Made by a program: the position numbers and the translations under genes. From Channallabes apus (lineage: Eukaryota > Chordata > Actinopteri > Siluriformes > Clariidae): 64,000 nt of DNA. The stretch is taken from contig CM060125.1 in the NCBI GenBank assembly GCA_030522415.1, positions 26,693,667-26,757,666 on the forward strand, read 5' to 3'. Below the pieces are notes generated by a model that saw nothing but the letters and a program-made list of their open reading frames with translations, had not been told where the DNA came from and made no database searches. Numbering within the stretch: position 1 is the first letter of the stretch; each line of letters opens with the position of its first letter. Of the stretch, positions 11,868 through 24,978 are shown in pieces.

Positions 11868-12085
11868 CTGGTGGACCATTTGGTAAAAAGCTAAAGTTTG
11901 GAGTTTAATTCCCACCCAATGCCCAAGCCCCAGTCACTGAATGCAGTGCTGGTCCCAAGCTCACATATAAATGTGAGGGTTGTGTAAGGAAGGGCATCCC
12001 GTCGTAAAACCTGTGCCAAGTTGTGCACGGATCAGGTGGTCTGCTGTGGCAACCCCTCCACAGGAGCAGCCAAAAAACCAAGAAC
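11868..12085 (+). repeat. tRNA-derived SINE, family B
   Basis: The same body as the SINE at 700-956, in plus orientation: GGTCCCAAGCTCACATA, GGAAGGGCATCCCGTCG, AAAACCTGTGCCAAGTTG, ending in GGAGCAGCCAAAAAACC. The tRNA-like head (about 11868-11920) is eroded. Confidence 0.7.
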
Positions 12086-12119
12086 AGAACTGGATGCCTT
12101 TCTATGCTGTAGCATTACA

Positions 12120-12485
12120 GTTCACCTCACTGGAATGTAGAATATAGAGGCTCAGATCTGTTCCAGCATAACTTCAACGTACCCGTCAAGACACAGTTTG
12201 TCAAGCTGAACCTGAACGATGAACTGGAATGCTGACTGCCCCCCCAGGGTTCCTCACCCAGAATCAAAGCCCTGACCCCAACTAATGCACTTGTGGATTG
12301 TGGAGTTTGCAAATCCCCACAGCCACTTTCTGAAATCTAGTGGAAAGGCTTTGAAAAAGGTTGGTGGTCATTATAGTGGTAACGTAGGATCTATCTGTGG
12401 AACAGGATGTTTATCAAGCACATGACTTCATGATGGTCAGATGACCACAATCTTTTCGGCCATCCGGCATCATTTCACAGTATTA
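12120..12485 (+). mobile_element. Tc1/mariner transposase C-terminal fragment
   Basis: The plus strand reads a degraded form of the transposase end, with words like LNLNDELEC and the downstream phrases AATCCCCACAGCC, AAATCTAGTGGAAAG and GGTCATTATAGTGG that follow the D34E region in a widespread fish Tc1-like element. Stops interrupt it. The right TIR region (about 12430-12480, CACAATCTTTTCGGCCAT) is recognisable but diverged. Confidence 0.55.
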
Positions 12486-13508
12486 CTCGCGCATTGCATG
12501 CCCTTGGTGATTTTAGTATTTACATCTAATGTTTTTCCCCACATTGGTACCAAAAGATGTTAGTGTCCCATATACTGTATGTTTTAACTCTATTAAATTT
12601 CACTCATTCAGGTCATGGACATATTAACAAACCATATATTTAAAATATTCATTAAAATAACTTTAGAGCTGTGAAATATGTCTAAATACGTGTCACCTCT
12701 TAAAAAGATCTGAGCAAAATGTCCTCACAGAACCCCAGGTGGTCCAAAAATCATTCCAGAAATTGTACTGCTTAATTGACAATCACCTGCAAATTGTCTC
12801 ATTGGTTCACAACAGATAGTAATCTACTTTGTTTTTCTTAAAGACAGCAGCACAAAAGTTGTTGTATCCACAGCAATGCACATAAAGTGTGCACACAGAC
12901 CTGATTGAGCTGAGAATTAAAATTAATGTAAAAAAAAAATACTATACATTTTCATTTAATTGTAATTTAATTGAAAGAGGAAAAATATACAAACACCACC
13001 AATATGGCACTTGAAATTTTATTTGACCAAAAATCACACGTTCTTTCTTTCCCTAGAACATCTGTATGACAGAATATATACCTAATAAATCCCACTGAGT
13101 AGTAAAAGAATGAAGCTGATTTTGAGTCCATCTCTTAAGGTTACAAATCCAGAATCATTATCAGCAACTATCCAGAACAGTACACAGACATAAACATGAG
13201 AGAACCAGCAAAGTTTGCTGAATATCCAACAACGAAAGAATTTCCATAATCAGCAGTGACGCCAAGTTTATATTTGCTAGAGCAGGTAGTGTATGCAATA
13301 TAAATAAACAACATTTGATCACTTGAGGCAGTCAATAAAATAGCATGTATTAACAATGTTATATATTAGATATACAAGTAATATATCTAATATGTCTCTT
13401 AATGTGTGTCTTAATGACCAACAAAAAGTAAAGCTGAAAGCTTTGGAATGCTTTCAGGAAATGATCAATCAATCAAACTTGAATGGAGAAAAGACTCCAT
13501 GGTAAGCC
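12486..13508. other. intergenic between khdrbs1 and chp1
   Basis: AT-rich sequence without recognisable genes or repeats. It ends at a candidate chp1 polyadenylation signal. Confidence 0.4.
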
Positions 13509-14046
13509 TTTATTGCAATACATTCCTTTGCTCGTCTCGTCTGCTCTATATTCAGAAACATGATTAGGGATTGTTTCTGGAGTTCTCAAACTCCAAAGAT
13601 ATATATATATATTAAAAAAAAGAGAGAGTAAAGTGTCAATGTTAACTTGATTAAGACATACACCATATTAAAAGCAACAGATTTGGCTCTGAATACGAAA
13701 ACCTGCAAGATATGTTCAAAGTACTCCATCACTATGTTGCACAGAATAACAAGAGGAATCATCCAGAATAAATAAAAGAATACAGTCAGGCTGACCGGGT
13801 CGACAACTGAAGGCACGTGGATATTCCGTTTGATCCAAACAACAATGTGAGTGTGATTGCAATGAGGATTCGATAGAAGAAATAAATAATAAAAAATAAA
13901 GAGAGAGAGAGAGACACAAAACTACGTCGCCTGTAAGACGAGAGATCGGAGCCGAAGAGGCCGAAATGCAACAGACCAGCAGCGGGTCCCACATGGCGTG
14001 AATGGCCTCGATTTAGAGTTCAGTCCAGCAGGGACGCAGATGGTGA
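13509..14046 (-). other. chp1: probable chp1 3' UTR
   Basis: This follows the chp1 stop codon. AATAAA in gene orientation at 13509-13514 (GCAATAAAGG) lies 533 nt past the stop and is the best polyadenylation candidate. A GA-repeat at about 13901-13913 and a TA-repeat at about 13598-13611 lie inside. Antisense and shadow open frames here are not supported. Confidence 0.5.
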
Positions 14047-17000
14047 TCAGTGCAAGAAGCGAATGCTCATCTTCTGCTCGACATCCACTTTCTCCAACAC
14101 CTGAAATGAGATAAATAGACATCATGCACGTGCGTCAAGTGAGGTCACGTCACATAATCCACGTCACCGCCACAAGTGAACTTGAACTACATGTTAGAAC
14201 GGATGATAATTATTCTCAATAGAGTTTCAACAACAAGGTTATATTTCAATTCCGAATTAGAACATGAAGCAACATGATGGTTATCCTTGACATCGGTTTC
14301 TTATCATCGATATTAGTAGAACGTTGTTAAAAGCTGAACAAAGAAATTATGGCCGCTTTATTAGAATACATGTTACCTTTACTCTCTTTGTGCTAAGTAC
14401 AGGAAATGAGAGGCCATACTGTATGTGCTGGATTTCCACCCCTTTAATGTGATCACGGGTAGCTCGGTGGTTAAGGTGTTGGACTGCTGATCAGGAGGTC
14501 CCTGGGTACCAAGGGGCTGCCCCTGTTGGACCCTTAAGCCAGGTCCTTCACCCCCAAGTCCTCAGATACAACTGAGCTGGAAACCCGACCCCCATAAAAG
14601 TAACTGCCACATAACTGATGGCTGTATCTCCAGGGTGTGGAGTCTCAGTCTACATTTGTTTACCAAACTGAATTTCTTACTTGTAATCCATTTTAGCTTT
14701 ATGTTCAGTGTTTGGAGAATATTTCTTCTTTCCACCATTTTGGCCTCTGCTACAGAAACTCTTAAGCCTCTTAAAAGTCCTCCTCTTTACTCTTAATGTT
14801 TACCTTGGGAGCTGGTTTTAGGGCTAAGATGGTTCGTGAATCTTAGTTTTTATCTTTACTAAGATTCAATCCTAAATGTAAGGGGAAATTCTAAGAAAAG
14901 GTCATAATTCTAAGAATTTTCTTAGAATTTCAACACTAGGAGAAACTTTTATTCTCAAGAAGCTTTGTGAATACAGGCCCAGATCTTTAAAAATGAATAA
15001 ATAAATAAATAAAATCTGAGGTGTATTTCAGCTAGAGCATTAACAGACACTTTGGGGAATCCTGAAACCTGCGTTACCTTGTTAAAGTAATATTTAAATA
15101 TATGCAACCTTCACGGCCAAAGTTTATTAAAAAAATAAAAAAATAAAATTAACAAAAAAAAAAAAAAGTCTCTCTTATACTTCTAGCATTTGTATATGTC
15201 TAACAAAAGCAAAAGTTTCTTGCGTTTTTATTTACTAATTTTCAAAGCCCTACAATTATCTACTTCCAGTATCTTGCTGTGTGGTGGCTTACTAATATTA
15301 GTTACAAGCAAACACTATTTTGTGTTTTTAGAACACGATGTCATTAGATGCTTAATATGACTCAAATAATATTCGTTCCGTCCTACAGCTCAACAAGCAG
15401 CTTTTTAAAATATTTTTAGCTTTTAAAAGTTTTAGGGGTTAAACAAGGGCAGCTCCTTTTAAATCACAACTACAGCTCAGGTGTTGATAAAATCAGACTG
15501 AAGTGCCGACATGGATTTCCATTCGGTCCTATGAAAGCTGACTCTTGTGCTGCGTCACCTTGATGAACTCGGTGAAGGAGATGCACATGTCTCCGTTGGT
15601 ATCGGCTTCCTGAATGGTCCGGTCTGCGATGCTGCCCAGTTGCTCGTCAGAAATATTCACACCCACCATCATCCGCAGCACCTGAACACACGCAGGCACA
15701 CACAAACACACACAAACGGGAAAATCTCATGAACTTTGTAGTGTGGCCAGGTTGATTACTCGCCGGTTACTGGTCTTATTAACCTTAAGAGGAAAAAAAC
15801 AAATGGAGGCTGTTCAAGGAAGGACTGTTTATAGGTGATATAACGTAAAAAAACGATAAGAACGAACATTAAACGTAACTATAAACTGATGAAAAGTACA
15901 CATCATTGTTTAATTATCCAAACCCAAGTTTTCTATTCAGTATTTAATATCAGGTTAATATTTGATTTGAGATGTCCGTGAACCGTCTGGATAAAGGAGT
16001 GTCTGAGCGCCGTCGTTCTGTCCCCAAACTCTGACACGAGCTCACAAGAAAAAAATAATTATTGAGCATTATGGTAATGTACTCACCTGGAGCAGCTCAT
16101 CTCGAGAGATTTTATCATCTCTGTCCAGGTCATAGAGACGGAAAGCAACTGGGGGGAAAAAAAAAAAAAAAAGAAAATAGCTCATGTTTAATTATAAAAT
16201 AAAAAAAACTAACTTAGTTTACACCAATCATCCTGTTTGCAGACTCACAGAGCAGTTTGTTGCTCCTGCTGTTAAGAGGTTCGATGTTTGGGTCTTTGTT
16301 CTTCTCGTTGTCTTCGACGGGCCGGAAGTGCGCCAACGTCCTCATGAAGCCTCGGAAGTTCACCTGATCCTCCCTATAAACAAAAGGTACACAGAGGCAG
16401 ACATGATGATGATGATGATCATGTGGTTGCTCATCATCATCATGCTGAGCCTAGAAAAGTCTGATTTATATAAACACACCACCCTTAACATTCTCTTAGG
16501 TGGGGGGGGGGGGGGGGGGGGGGCTGCACATATGTAATGCTTATTTGAAGTCGTACACGCCCAGCCTTAGCTTCTAAAAGCAAACCACTAGCTCTAGAAG
16601 AAGTAATAAAACATGTGCACTAGAGCCAACACCTACAATTACACCGCCTACGCTCCGGTCTTTCAAGGAATGTAATGATACGGTTTCTAAAACCCCTGGC
16701 ACGAACTAAAACAAAAAGCCACAGAGTGAAAAGAGACAGAGAACAAACATGTCTTAATAAAGAGAGTCACTCTTGTCCCCGATGTCCGAGACGTGTTGCA
16801 ACAACAATGGAATCTTTCTGCACGCAGTCTGAGAGGAGATGGGTATTAGAACACACAAACACACACAGAGACACACACCGTTCAATGGAATAACCCATCA
16901 CGCTTGTTTTACGTTTATAAATATTAATTAATATTAGATATGTGGACTGTGACCAAAGTGATAGACTGATCCGACAGCGGCAGCCTGTCAGTAGCCAAGA

Positions 17001-20000
17001 TAAAGCTCTTTTGCACAACATGTGGCATTTTGCAAGATGAATTTCACCCTGAGGCCTTGTCCAAAAATACATTCACATTGTTTACAGTGTAACCATGTTG
17101 AATCATATTCATGAATCTGAATCGGACGCATCAAGTTTCTGTATAGAGAGAAAGAACATCACTAAAAAGAACAACGTGTTCTAACTGGTCATTCGTCTCT
17201 AAGCATAAAAAAAGTTTAATCCTTTTTTTGTAAACATTACATCACCGTCCTCACCCCTCTGAGAAGAAGGCATTGATTATCCGATCACCAAGAGGGTTGA
17301 TGGCCAGCTCTGGGATTCTCTGGAAGTCTTCACGGCTAAACAAAGAAGAGAAAGAGAAAGTTTTATATGTTTTTCAACATCCTTGTCTCTCCATAATGCC
17401 TTGAGTCAGATCAGAGCACTACATCGGGTAAAACATTAGAACAACACCACTTAAATCCTTTTTTATTTTTTTTCTTCTTCTCATTGACCTCAAGACTTTT
17501 GTGGTGAAAGAGCGACTGTTCAGGACTGTTATGTAATGAGAGTGATAAGAGGTGAGAATAACTTATTTCCTAGCACTAAATGTAACTATAAATGGATAAA
17601 CAGTAGTGAAAAAAAAAAAAACACGTGATTGTTTTCCTTTTACATTAGGTATTATAACACTGAATTAAACATATTAGAGTAAATCTTTTTCCTGCATTGT
17701 GTCCTGCGAGACTTTCATCTTCAGATAAGTGTATTTTCACACAATCCAGGCTCATGTTGTGGCAACTATCCGCTGACCAAGTCACCTTCAACTCATGTGA
17801 TTTTACAGACAATGTAACGTGTATGTCCTGACCTCAGGACACGCAGCTTCAGATTCTGTTTACTTCTGAAACAATCTCAGCCTCACAATATAGGGTCCGT
17901 CGGCGTATTTTCATTGTAAACAACTTCATAAACATGTAGTCTAAAATTAACTGGCCACACATAGCTGCACAAGAAACTGTTTAGAGAGTAAACAGAATAA
18001 CACACCCGGGTATGTACTGTTAAATCAAATGATTCATTTTACACAAGTTGTTTGAGGTCCTAGAGGATGAAGAGCATCTGATGTTTGTGTGCACTTTTCT
18101 GGCAACAAGCTTCCCAATCTGCTAGATCTCAATTACACGCTCAGTGCATTTGCAAAAAATAGATCCACAGAAAGAAGGAAAAATAAAGAAAAAGAACTAA
18201 ACAAGAGAAAAAAACAACCAGAGCCGAGCTTGAGGTAACATATTGGCTTTGCTTCATCACAATCGGCCCACAAGAAGAGGAGATATACTTTGAAATTTAA
18301 ATGGAAAACATCCTTATATCATTAAATAAATAAATAATAATAATTTAAAAAAAAGGATGAAGTTGTAAATTTAATACGCTCTTACGAGTGTGCAATTGAA
18401 ATCTGCTTAATAAACGCGATCTCACACCTTTTCCTCGTTCGGCACATTTCACTGTAACACGATGGATTTTTTATAGAACAAAAAAAAATTAACAGATGGC
18501 GCTGTACATAAAAAAAAAAAAAAGAAAAAAAGAAATTCGCGTACGAGTGTGCAATTAAATCGCACGTGTGAAACTACGTTGCGGGCACATCCAGTAAATA
18601 TTAAAGCTTGTGCTTGAGTTTTCAAAACATAGTGAATACAAAGTATACAAAAGTATGCCATACAAAGTGGTAATCGCTTTTTCTGCTGATTTTCTGCGGC
18701 ACTCTCCAGTCCTGTAGATGGTGCTATTGGCAACAACCAACTGACAATATGAGCAAAAGTTGGAGATGTGAAACTCTCACACAATGCTGAAGATGCAAGC
18801 GGATCGCATTTTTAAAAACATTTGAAAATTCACCTAATAAGTTTGAAAACTGACCGACAGAAGATGGTTCAAATTTCATCATTGATTTAATCGCACAGTT
18901 TTAGCAGTAACATGAATGAGCTTTAATAATATTTTAAAATGCAGCTTGTAGTGAGAGCGATTATAAAGATTGTGCAGTCGAATATTAATATTGATCTTGC
19001 AAAATAAACCCAGACTGAATGGATAAATTAATGAGTGAGTCACAGCTACACATGAGACAGGTTACACATCAAGCTTGTTTATCAACACTGCGTTTGACCA
19101 TCGAGATGCTCATGAGATCACCACCTGCTATTATTATTATTATTATTATTATTATTTATATGGCTAAGATTATTTAAGCAACCTTAAATATAGCTTTTTA
19201 TAGCCTTAAAGATTTATTTATGGTCTCATCTCTCATCTACCTGAATTTCAAACACACTGTAAATCTTTAAAACACAGACAGATTTGACGATGGAGCTCCC
19301 ACACTCTCATAATAATAAATACATTTTTCATGCAAGTGAGAATTGTGATCTCATGTCTATCAAATATGGCCTAGGATCAACATGAAGCCTTGATATTCAA
19401 GGACACAAGTCTGAGAAGGAAACAAATCTCACCGGTCTGTGTACCTTTTTTCCCCCTCTAACCTTGTTGTTTGCCGAAGGCGTCTGCACTCAGATTACAC
19501 AAAAATGTAAGTGAGATAAAAGGATGATCCAGAGGTCAGCTCTCGGTGTGACTCAGCGCTCCTTCGCCTAGATTTCCACCGGGTTTCATGAGAGACGTTT
19601 TGACACTGAGCGTGGCTCATGATTCATTCACATGTAAGAGTTATTCATTTCACAGACGCTTCGACACACCGAGGGGCAAAAGAGGCCAGAATCCAACCCG
19701 AGCATGAAGCTGCTACAGAAAGATTAACTCAAGCACAGGAAAGGAAGACTTGTGCAACAGCAATTCACCTTTCCTTTCTGCCAAGTTAAAGCTTAACATT
19801 AGGAAACGTTCACACAAATATCTCCTCACGCTCTCATCAACATCAACACTGCTCACAGAACACGTAGCATCGTTGATGGGTTTTTTTTTTTTTTAATCAA
19901 ACATAAACTCACATTTCAACCCTATTTATTTCATCAATAAGGAAATAATAATGGTCTTAACGTGCTCGGTAAAGTGTCATAAGTACAGCAACTTGTGCCT

Positions 20001-22720
20001 GATTAGTAACTTGTAAAACAACATTCCGTCTCGAGATGTGAAATAAAATTTAAAAAAAACTTTCATTTCGAATCATTACTGGATAAAAACTCAAGAATAA
20101 AAAAAGGAAAAAAAAAAAAAAAAAAAGGAAAAAAGAAGTCTTACTTGCAAAGTGTCTATCTTTTAGTAAGCTACGGAGACGATAGTCTGGGGCTTTTGTG
20201 ACCAAGAACCGCATACTGTAGTCTGACTTAAAATTGACGTTAAATTGGTTTTCGCCTTCTTTGTAGTTCAAGATTTGGAAGCTTATGGCCAGAAAAGTCT
20301 ATAAAGTTATTCAGAGAGTCTAAAGAACGAGAGCGACACAAGACTTAAGAGGCTTAAATGACGAGTCGACATTTTGTAGTGAAGGTGTAGCTGCTTTAAA
20401 CCGGTCAGTTTCAGAGTTTTTGGAAGTGAACTCTGGTACACTCACTTCTCCTTGTCTCTTTTTTTTTTTTGTTCTGTGATCTGTATCAGTTTACACTTCT
20501 TATCTGTGTGTGTGTGTGTGTGTGCGTTTGCGTGTGTGTGCGCGCGTACCTGAGAGCGCCATTCTCGCCCTTGTCCAGACTGTGGAATCGGCTGTAGAGT
20601 CGAGTGATCTGACTGTGCGAGACTGAAACAGACACAGATTTCATCATCATCATCAGCTTTAAAGCTATAAACACATGGCTGGCTGATAACATTCAATCCC
20701 ACAACAATTTTTTGTTGTTGTGGTCACTCAATGATACACCTTACTGGTTTATAAGACCAGATTGCTTCATATGTATAAATAACATTATTAAATCACTGTA
20801 CAACTGATTTAAGCAAAAAATATATAAACAAAAATGAAGGAAAAAAAAAAAATCTGTGATGTAGAAAATCTGAAGCCCTGTGTTTTGTTAACGACTGGTC
20901 ATGTTGTGAGTCAGGTTGCGTTACGCTATACTCTGTAAACCAGGATTAGTCTTGTCTGGCCTGTTCTTAAAGTGTCCCTGCTGAGACAGTCAAACTACAC
21001 AATATGGGTGGAACACAATTATAGATAATGTGTCCGCTATGGAGAAGAATGAGGGAGAAGCAGCGTACATTGTATGTGTGCAAGTAATGACGCAAGAAAA
21101 CCACTGCAGTGTGAAGATCACAGGGTTACCAAAAAAAAAAAAGAAGTAAAAATAAGGGAAGATACCCTAGGTAGTGCTAGGTTACCATTAAGGAGGGCAT
21201 GTTTTCAAATCCTAGATCACAAAACATCTTAAAATTAAAACCTTTTATGATGTTAATATTTATAACTAATGTAATTTTTTATTTTATCTAGTGGCTTAGT
21301 GGTTAGCACTGTCGCCCTTAGTTCAATTTCCGCCTCTGTGTACATGGAATTTGTATGTTCTCCTCGTGGTTGGTAGGGTTTCCTCCGGGTACTCCGTTTT
21401 TCCTCCCGCAGTCCAAAGACATGCAGATTAGGCTAACTATCGTTCCCAAATTGTCACACAATAGTGTCTGAATGAGTGTGTATGTGGTGGATTGACGCTG
21501 GCAGATATGCAACACTTGATACGCATGCATGTTAAGAAGGCTTTCGTGATGTACGCATGATCGTCACGTGATGATCCTATACGTAAGAATACGTTATACA
21601 AACACAAAGCGAGAGTAGAAGGCAATGATAAAGGTCTTTGGAGAAAAAAAATGGAGATTCACTAATTAAGAAAATAATAGGTTGGTTTTTTTTTTATCTT
21701 TTGAAGAAGACTAAACTGGAAAGTTGGCTTTAAAGGTCAAGTAGCTGATGAAAGAGAGAGAGAGATCTATAGGTGGCGAGGAGGTAACTTTGAGAACTCC
21801 AAATAAAGATGCGAAGCAGGACTGAGAGTAAACGTGACGGATGCATTTGACATTTTTAAAGTTAAAGTCTGGAAAATGCGCTATAAACGTTGTAAAGATG
21901 AAGGAGAATGAGACCTACAGTTGGTGGTAATCTAACCAAGTGATTCCCAACTGATGTTATACAACAAAGACAATACATTTACAATAGCCATTTTGACCTT
22001 GAACAATAATTAAACATAAAAATAATATTCTATGATAAAGTTGTGTATATTTTACTGCTTCACATTCTAAGATATTTCTTAGTTTCGTTACAAAAAAAGT
22101 AAGTAAAAACAAGCAGATTAAAAGATAAAAAAAAACAACAACACACACAATCTATCGTCTTTTCTACATAACAGGATATATTTTTTTAAATCAACAAAAG
22201 AGACATAATACATCACCCATGCTCATTTAATAGATGTTCACCAACAATCATTAAAAGTTTACTGAATTCTAAATCTGAATTCTGAGTGAAAATCCAGCAG
22301 CAATGACATTAAATCAAAAAGTCTGAGTGGAGCTTCATCTGTTCACTCTGTTCCACTTGAACATCGAGTTACAATTATACACTCCAGATAAACACTTATG
22401 GTATTATTATGGACCTGAAAAAAAAACTTATTCTACACTGAAACCATAAGACTTTAACAGCAACACTAATGTAAACACGTAATAATAAGGTAGAAATCAT
22501 GTGCAAGTTAAATATAAGGACAAATGTGTGTTAGGAGTCAATAGTAAGTCCTGAATATATATATTAAAGTGTTAGTCAGAAACTCTGGGCTTTGAGTAAC
22601 TGTGTGTTGAAATGATTAAAGGTTAAAGTCTTAGCCACTAGTGTTCAACTTACATCCGGTTTCTTTCTTAATTTCCTCGATGTCCTCCTCCCTCAGTAAA
22701 GACGATGCTCTGGACCCCAT
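14047..22720 (-). CDS. chp1: CHP1, calcineurin B homologous protein 1 (EF-hand)
   Basis: A calcium-binding, N-myristoylated cofactor of Na+/H+ exchangers, also involved in vesicle transport and calcineurin inhibition. Seven coding exons fit splice sites and phase: 22654-22720, 20550-20622, 17255-17335, 16249-16373, 16087-16148, 15559-15681 and 14047-14100. The total is 585 nt, 194 residues plus stop; the human protein has 195, and the fish is one residue shorter in the variable [12 protein letters not shown] stretch. The start [13 protein letters not shown] gives the Gly-2 myristoylation signal. EF-hands 1 and 2 are degenerate. EF3 loop [12 protein letters not shown] (122-133) and EF4 loop [12 protein letters not shown] (163-174) keep all calcium ligands. 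The end is [11 protein letters not shown]. The wording ([20 protein letters not shown]) separates it from CHP2 and calcineurin B. Introns hold SINEs and microsatellites but no other gene. Confidence 0.95.
14452..14640 (+). repeat. tRNA-derived SINE, family C, in chp1 intron 6
   Basis: The head GGTAGCTCGGTGGTTAAGG, then TGGACTGCTGATCAG and AGGTCCCTGGG, is tRNA-like, with a box A match. It is followed by a body with GTTGGACCCTTAAGCCAGG and ATAACTGATGGCTGTA. It resembles a widespread fish SINE whose full tail is not preserved here. It lies antisense to chp1. Confidence 0.65.
16502..16523. repeat. G22 homopolymer in chp1 intron 3
   Basis: Twenty-two consecutive G on the plus strand (C on the chp1 transcript), about 130 nt upstream of the exon 4 acceptor in transcript order. 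Confidence 0.9.
17336..20549. other. chp1 intron 2, no gene recognised
   Basis: A 3.2-kb intron. It holds an ATT run near 19132-19155 and A/T homopolymers, and two short ORFs with poly-F-like translations from T-runs. No transposon ends or exons are seen. Confidence 0.5.
20505..20549. repeat. GT/CA microsatellite abutting the chp1 exon 2 donor
   Basis: On the transcript strand the 5' splice site GTACGCGCG runs straight into an imperfect CA repeat of about 40 nt. CA repeats can bind hnRNP L-type splicing factors (established knowledge). Any effect on chp1 is inference. Confidence 0.8.
21285..21510 (+). repeat. tRNA-derived SINE, family A, in chp1 intron 1
   Basis: It carries the family A words TGGCTTAGTGGTTAGCACTG, GTACATGGAATTTGTATG, CCTCCGGGTACTCCG and GTCCAAAGACATGCAGATTA. 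It is an old copy, truncated at the 3' end and antisense to chp1. Confidence 0.8.
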
Positions 22721-23095
22721 GTCTCTGCTTCACTCTGTCACCGTTAATCTTATTATTATTATTACTTACTTGCTAACACAACCGTCCTGCTTAGCCGGCT
22801 AAGCTAACGGTTTACCACACACACGAACTGTACAAGTCACGAACTGTCACGCGACGCGAGATATTTACGCTGCAGGTATTCTAGAAGCTTCTAGAACACT
22901 GGCTGGTGGGTTCTGTTATAACAAATGTATGACATTTAAGCTAAATTCCGCCGACCCTACCAGCACCCTGAGAGATTACAGACAGAATGTACTAACGTAC
23001 CTAAACGACTCGGCTTCTTGGTCACATCCCCCCGCCTCTTCAGTTCTGATTGGCGGATACAACTATAACCTAGCCTCCTATTGGACAGTTCAAAA
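22721..23095 (-). promoter_or_regulatory. chp1 promoter region
   Basis: Immediately upstream of the chp1 start codon. Two CCAAT boxes in gene orientation sit at 23049-23053 and 23080-23084, with CpG-containing sequence between (CACGCGACGCGAGA). An open frame on the opposite strand (22929-23192) has no domain and is not called. The transcription start cannot be set from sequence. Confidence 0.5.
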
Positions 23096-23710
23096 GTCAA
23101 TCATACAACGTAGGACCTACGCCCTACAGACACGGAGGCGTTCCACACGGCCCTCTGCTGGACAAACAATGCACTGCATGCACCATTTATAGTGCACTTG
23201 TTTAAACTTGTTTAAATTTGTTCAATTTGCAGATTAAATAATAGTGCTGGTTTATTGACTTTCAAATCTAGTAACACTAATTTGTTTTTAAAATCTTTAC
23301 AAAAGTACTTTTCTTGTGTTGAAGTAGAAATTGTTATAAGACTAAAAACTACCACAGGCACTTCAACAGTTTCTTTAGCAAACAACCTGAAAAATGTAAT
23401 AAATTATAACTAAGTTTTGTAGACTACCTGGAGATAAGGTCACCTGATAGAGACCCATTCAATTATTTTAGTTTATTCTGTGCTGCATGCAGACTTTGCC
23501 ATCTTCTATAAGTGTACATTAAGTCCCCTGTGCATTAAGGATGTCACAAACCAAATGTGCAAAACAAATGCGACAGTGTCTCCACACATTTTTTGCCAAG
23601 TTTCAGGCAGCTAACTAAACCTTTTGAAGCTTCTGATTGCCGTCAAACAGTGGCAGTGTTTTCCAGTAGGTTTAAATGTTTTTGTCTGCCTGAAACATGG
23701 ATGTACATTA

Positions 23711-24190
23711 CTTGTAGACAGAGGTGGAAAGAGTAATAAAATGTTGTACTCAAGTACAAGTACTGTTACTTCAGTGAAATTGTACTTAAGTACAAGTAAA
23801 GTTACCATTATAAAAATCTACTCAAGTAAAAGTAAAAAGTAGCTCATTAAAAAATTTATTCAGAGTAAAAGTTACCGAGTTACTTTTTTATTTTTTTTAA
23901 CAGCGGGGGTGGGTTGAGGCATTCTAGCGTAGTTCAAAAAAGATGAGCAGATATAAATCTCAAACTAGTTGTTTTTAACTGAAGGAACACCTTTGCATAA
24001 TAAAGCTGTTGTCTTTCTTGTGCTTGAAAATCAAAGTGGTCACTTAAATATGGTGTTACGTCCCAGTCTAGGGCCAAACAGCAAAAGAATGGTTCAGGGT
24101 TCTATTTATAATAAATATAACTGTATGGAAATGGTGGTATATGGCAGAAATAACTAGATCCAATCATTAACTGATGAAATAATGAGGTTT

Positions 24191-24257
<67 letters not shown>

Positions 24258-24978
24258 CACACACACCAGGAGGAGGATCAGATTCAGGTTGGACCCAGGC
24301 CAAAATAATAAACAAAATGGTATTTATATTTGTAGCTAGATTACCTGCAAAAAAAAAAAACAAAAAAAACACACACACACACAAACAAAAATACAGGTAC
24401 CTTCCCGGACTCCCTAAACCAAAAACAGTGAAATTATCTACAAATATATACAAAGACCAACCAAACCAAAGGGACAAAGCAATAATCAAAGTCAATTGGA
24501 GGCAAAAAAAGTCAAACCAGAATACACAACCAAATATCAAACGCCAAAATCACAACCTCTTTCATCTTTCCCGCGTCTCTCTCCGGTTTATACAGTATAT
24601 GTTCGCGCTAGTCGATGACGTCACTCAGGGCAGAAGCGACTGTGTGGAAGGTCAGGAAGATGCCGATGTCAGAAAACCTGGAGTGGAGTCTGGAGCGGCG
24701 CGCGACCAGGACATGATACACACACGCGGCGCAACGGAGCATTTATACAAAGCATAATATTTTTATTATTTTATCATTTTCATTCATTTATTTTTTACTC
24801 AGTAGCGAATATGATTTAAAATGTAGCGAATTACAATACTTCAAACAAAACGTACTTAAGTAAAAGTAAAATTACAGATTTTTAAAACTACTTTAAAAAG
24901 TAGAAATACACAAAAAAGCTACTCAATTACAGTAACGCGAGTAAATGTAATTCGTTACTTTCCACCTCTGCTTGTAGA
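23711..24978. mobile_element. non-autonomous hAT element with perfect 8-bp TSD
   Basis: The left end CAGAGGTGGAAAGAG starts at 23719 and the right end CTTTCCACCTCTG finishes at 24970. They are inverted repeats of about 13 bp inside longer, AGTTAC/GTAAC-rich subterminal repeats. The flanking 8 bp are identical on both sides (CTTGTAGA at 23711-23718 and 24971-24978), the hallmark of hAT insertion. The element is 1252 bp with no transposase. A (CA)n block expands its interior. A shorter sibling is at 46496-47171. Confidence 0.9.
24193..24253. repeat. (CA)n microsatellite inside the hAT element
   Basis: About 60 bp of uninterrupted CA. The His/Thr and Val/Cys open frames through it are artefacts of the repeat. 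Confidence 0.95.

Noticed and set aside
22929..23192. 87-codon ORF divergent from chp1
   Set aside because: It overlaps the chp1 promoter and has no recognisable content. It could be chance in a less AT-rich region.
24182..24757. 191-codon ORF starting with Thr-His repeats
   Set aside because: It is driven by the CA microsatellite and interior of a non-autonomous hAT element. There is no domain.
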